This document shows positions 28,734-32,952 of a DNA stretch of 32,952 nt, in pieces; positions within the stretch are counted from its first letter, which is position 1; each line of letters starts with the position of its first letter. Source of the DNA: Candidatus Kerfeldbacteria bacterium (GTDB lineage Bacteria > Patescibacteriota > Patescibacteriia > SBBC01 > CAIJZX01); contig CAIJZX010000027.1 of NCBI GenBank assembly GCA_903825245.1, positions 1 through 32,952 on the forward strand. The letters run 5' to 3'. A model generated the notes under the pieces. It did no database searches, had not been told where the DNA came from, and was given only the letters and a program-made list of their open reading frames with translations. Both the position numbers and the translations under genes were made by a program.

Positions 28734-29411
28734 ATGAAGAACACATTGGTTATGACGTTCGCGGCTACTCTGTTGGCGGTTCTGACTGTGCCGGCCACGG
28801 CCTACACGCTCCGTTCGCCGCAGGTGGTGTTCAACAGCGCCTCGTTGCAGGGCTACTTCACCGGCATCGGTGAGACGTTCGACGTCAATGCCGCACAGGC
28901 CGATGTCCAGGTCTGGTCGGCCAATTCGATCGGCCCGATCGCAAATTCCGATTTCACCTTGGCGTTGAAGAACGGCGTTCAGGACGAAATCGGCGTGTAC
29001 AACTCGTCGGACCCGACGCTGACAACATACGCGATTTTCTCGTCCAGCGCTGTGAGTGGTTGGCACGCCGATATGCACTTTACGCCGACCGGTCTATCGG
29101 TCTCTCTCTTCGATGAGAGCAACACTTACCAGGGCCAGACGAACTACGCCGGAGTGAACAAGGATTCATTCGGGTTTTACATCCGGAGCGTGAACGGCGT
29201 GTATTACTCGCAGGATTCTCGCAATGGGCGTCCCATGATTCTCGCCTACGCCGGCGCCAAGAATGCCGGCGATTGGTGGATCTGTTTCCAGGATGTTGCT
29301 TATCCTCTGGAGACAAGCACCTTCGACAGCGCAGTGCTGGAGATCCAGTCGGTCAAGCCGACGCCCACGCGCTCCACGACCTGGGGCAAGCTCAAGTCCG
29401 ACTACCGCTAG
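28734..29411 (+). CDS. Secreted protein of unknown function ending in TTWGKLKSDYR
   Basis: Signal peptide MKNTLVMTFAATLLAVLTVPATA; SD gggaggtcgcacATG; promoter TTGACA-N17-TACTTT (28623-28651). Confidence 0.78.
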   Translation: MKNTLVMTFAATLLAVLTVPATAYTLRSPQVVFNSASLQGYFTGIGETFDVNAAQADVQVWSANSIGPIANSDFTLALKNGVQDEIGVYNSSDPTLTTYAIFSSSAVSGWHADMHFTPTGLSVSLFDESNTYQGQTNYAGVNKDSFGFYIRSVNGVYYSQDSRNGRPMILAYAGAKNAGDWWICFQDVAYPLETSTFDSAVLEIQSVKPTPTRSTTWGKLKSDYR

Positions 29412-29453
29412 TTCGGCAGTCGAAGTCCCTCGCTCATTCAGTTTTGTTTCACT

Positions 29454-29482
29454 CCTCGCGGACACACTTCGCGAGGTTTTTC
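29454..29482 (+). terminator. Rho-independent terminator
   Basis: cctcgcg-gacacactt-cgcgagg-tttttctttt. Confidence 0.85.
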
Positions 29483-29577
29483 TTTTACCTGTTTTTTTCA
29501 CTTGACACTTCTTATAAACGGCGTAGAGTGCCGTCATCGCAGTTCCTTGACAACCCTTCCAACCAAAGGAGTGGCTT

Positions 29578-31419
29578 ATGGCAAACACGTCGTACGGCAC
29601 TACCGTTTTGCCACGTGAAGTGACGTGGCAGGCAGTCGTCGGATCATTGCTGATCTCGACCATCCTCGCCTTTAGCTATCCGTACATCGTGCTGAAGCTC
29701 GGACTTGGTCCCAGCATCAGCATTCTGGCGGCGTTGCTCGGCGCGCTGTGGTTCCAGATGACCGCCGGGAAAACTCGCGGTCTCAACTATCTCGGCATCA
29801 ACATCATCCAGACCATGGCCACGGTCGCGGCGGGCATGGCATTCATGTGTGTCGTGTATGCGGCGTTTGGCTATCTCGATATGAACGAGAGCGCCAACAT
29901 CCACATGCACATCAAGCCGTGGCAGGTCGTGATCTGGTTGAGCCTCAATGGCATCATCGGCGTGCTCATTTCGGTGTTGTTCCGGAAGTACTTCCTCGAT
30001 GATCCCGAAATGGTTTTTCCCGACGGCAAAGCCGCGGCGGTGACGATCAAGGTGCTCGATAGTACCGACCCGTCGTCGCGTCAGCAGCTGAGCGCGTTGG
30101 GTATCGGCACGTTCGTCGGCTTTGTAGTGGCGTATCTTCGCGATGGCCTGAGCAAGTTGGCCAACTGGATGCTGATTCCGAAGTTCGGTATCGGCATGGA
30201 GTGGTCGGTGCTTTCGCTCGGAACCGGCATGCTGATCAGTCTCAATGTCGGTCTGTCGATGTTGCTGGGCACGATCGTCGTCGCTGTCTTCGGTCACACG
30301 GTCATGAACATGGCGGCGATGTCTATCGTCAGTCAGTCCGTCGCGCCTGCTCATCTGCAGCAGGTGATGGCCATCGTTCACGCCGGCGTCAAACCCAGTC
30401 CGGCTGATGCGCTGATGATTGCCCAACATGGTGGCATGGCCGCCAAGAATTATTTGGCCGGACGCTACTTCCCGGTGCTGATGATGTGGTTCATGTGGCC
30501 GGCGACAATCATTATGGTTGCCGATTCACTGACTGCGGTTCTGATGCGCTGGGGCAAGATCGCCTCGATGTTCAAGAACCTGTCGATGCCGGCCGAAGCC
30601 ACTGAAGAGCGCGACCTGGCACTCAGCACCGTCTTCGGCGGCGTGCTGGCATTGACGGTACTGCTAGCGATTGTTCAGCAGGCATTCTTCCATCTGCCGC
30701 TGTGGCAGACGGCGTTGTCGGTGGTGATGAGTGGTCCGCTGATTCTCGTCGGCGTGCGCGTGCTCGGCTTGACCAATCAGGGACCGGTGTCCCTGATGGC
30801 CAATTCACTGCAGGCGTTCTTCCGTTTGCTGTCCCGCGACATTGGTCACAACCTCGTCGCGGCCGGCATGGGCGGAACTATCAACGTCATGTCTGAGAAC
30901 ATGATGCAGTGTTTCAAGACCGGTCGGATGCTGAAAGCTACGCCGCGCACCCTGACGCTCCTGTCGATTCCGGGCGCGATCATCGGTTCAGTGGCAGTGG
31001 CGTTCATGTATCCGCTGCTGGTCAGCAAGTTCGGTCTCGGTGAGGGGCTGGCGGCTCCGACGGGACTGAAATTGGCCAACATGGCTGTGCTCCTAAGCAA
31101 GGGATTCTCGGCTCTGCCACCCGGGGCGCTGCCGTGGACGTTGGCGGCTGGCGTGGTTGGTGTCATCCTGGCGATTGCTAAGGAGCGCACCAAGTCGCCG
31201 TGGTTGCCAAACGCTTCCGGATTCGGCTTTGCCTTGATTCTTCCGGGGACGCTGATCATTCCAATTGCCCTCGGATCGTTCATCGGCTGGACCTGGCGCC
31301 GTAACGCGGATCAAAACTACGAACGCTTCAACGCCGTGCTGGCCTCTGGCTTCATCGCCGGCGAAGCATTTATCGCTGGTCTGGTGCTGCCGGTGCTCAG
31401 TTTGTTCGCGAAGCAGTAG
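29578..31419 (+). CDS. OPT-family oligopeptide/metal-chelate transporter
   Basis: About 14-16 TM; PEMVFPDGKAAAVTIKVL and NVMSENMMQCFKTGRMLKATPR match OPT family motifs. SD aaaggagtggcttATG. Confidence 0.85.
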   Translation: MANTSYGTTVLPREVTWQAVVGSLLISTILAFSYPYIVLKLGLGPSISILAALLGALWFQMTAGKTRGLNYLGINIIQTMATVAAGMAFMCVVYAAFGYLDMNESANIHMHIKPWQVVIWLSLNGIIGVLISVLFRKYFLDDPEMVFPDGKAAAVTIKVLDSTDPSSRQQLSALGIGTFVGFVVAYLRDGLSKLANWMLIPKFGIGMEWSVLSLGTGMLISLNVGLSMLLGTIVVAVFGHTVMNMAAMSIVSQSVAPAHLQQVMAIVHAGVKPSPADALMIAQHGGMAAKNYLAGRYFPVLMMWFMWPATIIMVADSLTAVLMRWGKIASMFKNLSMPAEATEERDLALSTVFGGVLALTVLLAIVQQAFFHLPLWQTALSVVMSGPLILVGVRVLGLTNQGPVSLMANSLQAFFRLLSRDIGHNLVAAGMGGTINVMSENMMQCFKTGRMLKATPRTLTLLSIPGAIIGSVAVAFMYPLLVSKFGLGEGLAAPTGLKLANMAVLLSKGFSALPPGALPWTLAAGVVGVILAIAKERTKSPWLPNASGFGFALILPGTLIIPIALGSFIGWTWRRNADQNYERFNAVLASGFIAGEAFIAGLVLPVLSLFAKQ

Positions 31420-31429
31420 TCCAACTTCA

Positions 31430-31459
31430 ACCCAACGACTTGTGTCGATGGGTTTTTTC
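31430..31459 (+). terminator. Rho-independent terminator
   Basis: cccaacgac-ttgt-gtcgatggg-ttttttctt. Confidence 0.8.
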
Positions 31460-31535
31460 TTACTCCAATTTTCTTGACGCCAGGTCAGTGGGTGCTAGGA
31501 TACGGTCAAGCTCTTTCCAGAAGGAGGTTTGTCCT

Positions 31536-31778
31536 ATGTTCACCGTGTTTGTTGCTGGTGGAATTGTGTTGATTGTAATCGGGCTCGTTACTGCCTGGTG
31601 TTTGCATCGCGGAGTAAGCATCTTCGATGAGCGACCGACGTGTATGGTTCCGAATTGCCGCGGCAGAATGAAAAGCTACCGCACCGCCTGCGGAGCAAAC
31701 GGCCAGATGACTGAGTTTCTCGTGTGCCTGAAATGCCGGCGAATCGAAAGCGTAATCTCGCCGAAACTCTTCGTGTAG
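31536..31778 (+). CDS. Small single-TM protein with zinc-ribbon-like cysteines (80 aa)
   Basis: SD agaaggaggtttgtcctATG; MFTVFVAGGIVLIVIGLVTAWCL...CMVPNCRGRM...CLKCRR. Promoter TTGACG-N16-TAGGAT. The track start at 31440 lies in the preceding terminator. Confidence 0.72.
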   Translation: MFTVFVAGGIVLIVIGLVTAWCLHRGVSIFDERPTCMVPNCRGRMKSYRTACGANGQMTEFLVCLKCRRIESVISPKLFV

Positions 31779-31784
31779 CTACAC

Positions 31785-31817
31785 CCAGCCGGAAAATATC
31801 CGACTGGTTTTTTCTTT
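31785..31817 (+). terminator. Rho-independent terminator
   Basis: ccagccgg-aaaatat-ccgactgg-ttttttctttt. Confidence 0.75.
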
Positions 31818-31864
31818 TGAAAAACAAAACACGCGTCTAGTACGACGCGCGTCTCGTGGTGAAT

Positions 31865-32734
31865 TTACTTCAGTAATTCTTCGACGCCGATTTCCTGCAT
31901 TGGTGCACGGTGCTTCATTCGGTCATCGGATCTTTCAATCTCATTACCCTCTTCCCTTCTTGTTTCATAAGGAACACTGCTTTCCAATCTAGCAGCTTCT
32001 TGCCGGGCGACATCGTTCTCCTGAAGCAGTTGCGCTATTTGTTGATCTCGATCAAGGGTCCAATCACTCATTTGCACCTTCAGGCTTTTTTCGTTCGCAG
32101 CGAGTGGTTGGTACTTCTCTAGCAGTGCCCTAGCGGTATCATTGGACAACTCAACGCCGTCGACGGTCCCCTCGTATTTGCTATAAACACGCTTAACGTT
32201 GACTGCTTTTCCGTCAATTGTGCCATACAAGAAGTCACAACAATCCTGCCCACATGTATCGTGTCCGAGCGCCCCACTGTGACCTATTTCTTTCCAAGCC
32301 TCAGTAAACGGTTCTTGTGCAGTTTGACGTATGTCGCTGATGAGCTGCTGTTTTCGCTCGGCAATGAGCCTCAACTTTTCCTCGATTGCGGAACGCAGTT
32401 GTTTGGCTTTTCTTGCCGCTTCGACGAGTCGCGTATCTCCCGATCGTAACATGTCGTTAATATGTTTTGCCTCTTCTGCATCGTCAAGAGCTTTTGCTTC
32501 TTCATGTGTTCGATCAATTTCTTGATTAAGGTCGTGACGGTACCGGTATTCACCTAGTAGTCGCTTAATCGGATTTTTTCCTTCATACTTTTCGATAGTG
32601 TGGACCATTTCACGGACAAAACCATCTTCGGGAACTGCCTTGAAGCGCCTCTGCACGGATTCAGGCATTTCTTTTGGAGACGAAAAATCCTCCGGATTAA
32701 ACCCTTCTTGGTGATTGTTTCCGATGTCAGGCAT
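31865..32734 (-). CDS. Hypothetical coiled-coil-rich protein, 289 aa
   Basis: Charged helical ORF; TTGACT-N17-TATACT promoter about 30 nt upstream (32764-32792). Confidence 0.65.
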   Translation of the reverse strand: MPDIGNNHQEGFNPEDFSSPKEMPESVQRRFKAVPEDGFVREMVHTIEKYEGKNPIKRLLGEYRYRHDLNQEIDRTHEEAKALDDAEEAKHINDMLRSGDTRLVEAARKAKQLRSAIEEKLRLIAERKQQLISDIRQTAQEPFTEAWKEIGHSGALGHDTCGQDCCDFLYGTIDGKAVNVKRVYSKYEGTVDGVELSNDTARALLEKYQPLAANEKSLKVQMSDWTLDRDQQIAQLLQENDVARQEAARLESSVPYETRREEGNEIERSDDRMKHRAPMQEIGVEELLK

Positions 32735-32807
32735 ATGTGTGATATTAACTGCTTAATGGTGGAAGTATACCACAAAAACATGAAACAGTCAAGCAAAAAC
32801 CATAACT

Positions 32808-32906
32808 TTATTGCCGCTGTCCGAAGAAGTAGCCGAACAAAATGCCGGCCACGAGGGCGATACTGGCGATGATAACAATCGCGGTAAATGTTTTGTTGTA
32901 CATCAT
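32808..32906 (-). CDS. Putative 32-aa membrane peptide (MMYNKTFTAIVIIASIALVAGILFGYFFGQRQ)
   Basis: Single TM with polar ends; TACTAT-N6-ATG upstream; shorter than the track cutoff. Confidence 0.5.
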   Translation of the reverse strand: MMYNKTFTAIVIIASIALVAGILFGYFFGQRQ

Positions 32907-32952
32907 CGGGAAATAGTAAATGAACCTTGACGAATGCCATTGCGGATATCAG

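Noticed and set aside
29644-30429. 261-aa minus-strand ORF, rich in H/R/D
   Set aside because: Antisense shadow of the OPT transporter; low-complexity composition typical of reverse frames of GC-rich genes.

Overview
The window looks like a chromosomal segment of a Patescibacteria/CPR-type bacterium: T4SS-pilin-like proteins, a reduced gene set, and an intron-bearing 23S gene. Taxonomy is inferred, not searched. Left part: secreted pilin-like proteins, a sugar-type solute-binding protein, GalU, a PMT-like glycosyltransferase, a CCA-adding/HD enzyme, tRNA-Ser(CGA), a methyltransferase, a transglutaminase-like protein, YjbQ and several hypotheticals. Centre: a minus-strand 23S-5S rRNA locus (about 16148-20525) with no 16S. 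The 23S carries two insertions at the equivalents of E. coli U1931 and U2500, both with group I intron core motifs. Right part: three tandem secreted beta-helix paralogs, a GH1 glycosidase, a secreted protein, an OPT-family transporter and small proteins. The strongest unexplained signals are: (1) many genes appear leaderless, with a -10 hexamer (mostly TATACT) exactly 6 nt before the start codon, contrasted with a second gene set having -35/-10 promoters, Shine-Dalgarno sites and private terminators; (2) a nearly identical 29-bp promoter shared by unrelated genes; (3) a repeated element, conserved 22-mer plus variable terminator, clustered next to 5S; (4) a palindrome-rich putative structured RNA downstream of 5S; (5) three beta-helix paralogs that all end where an Fn3 domain would begin.
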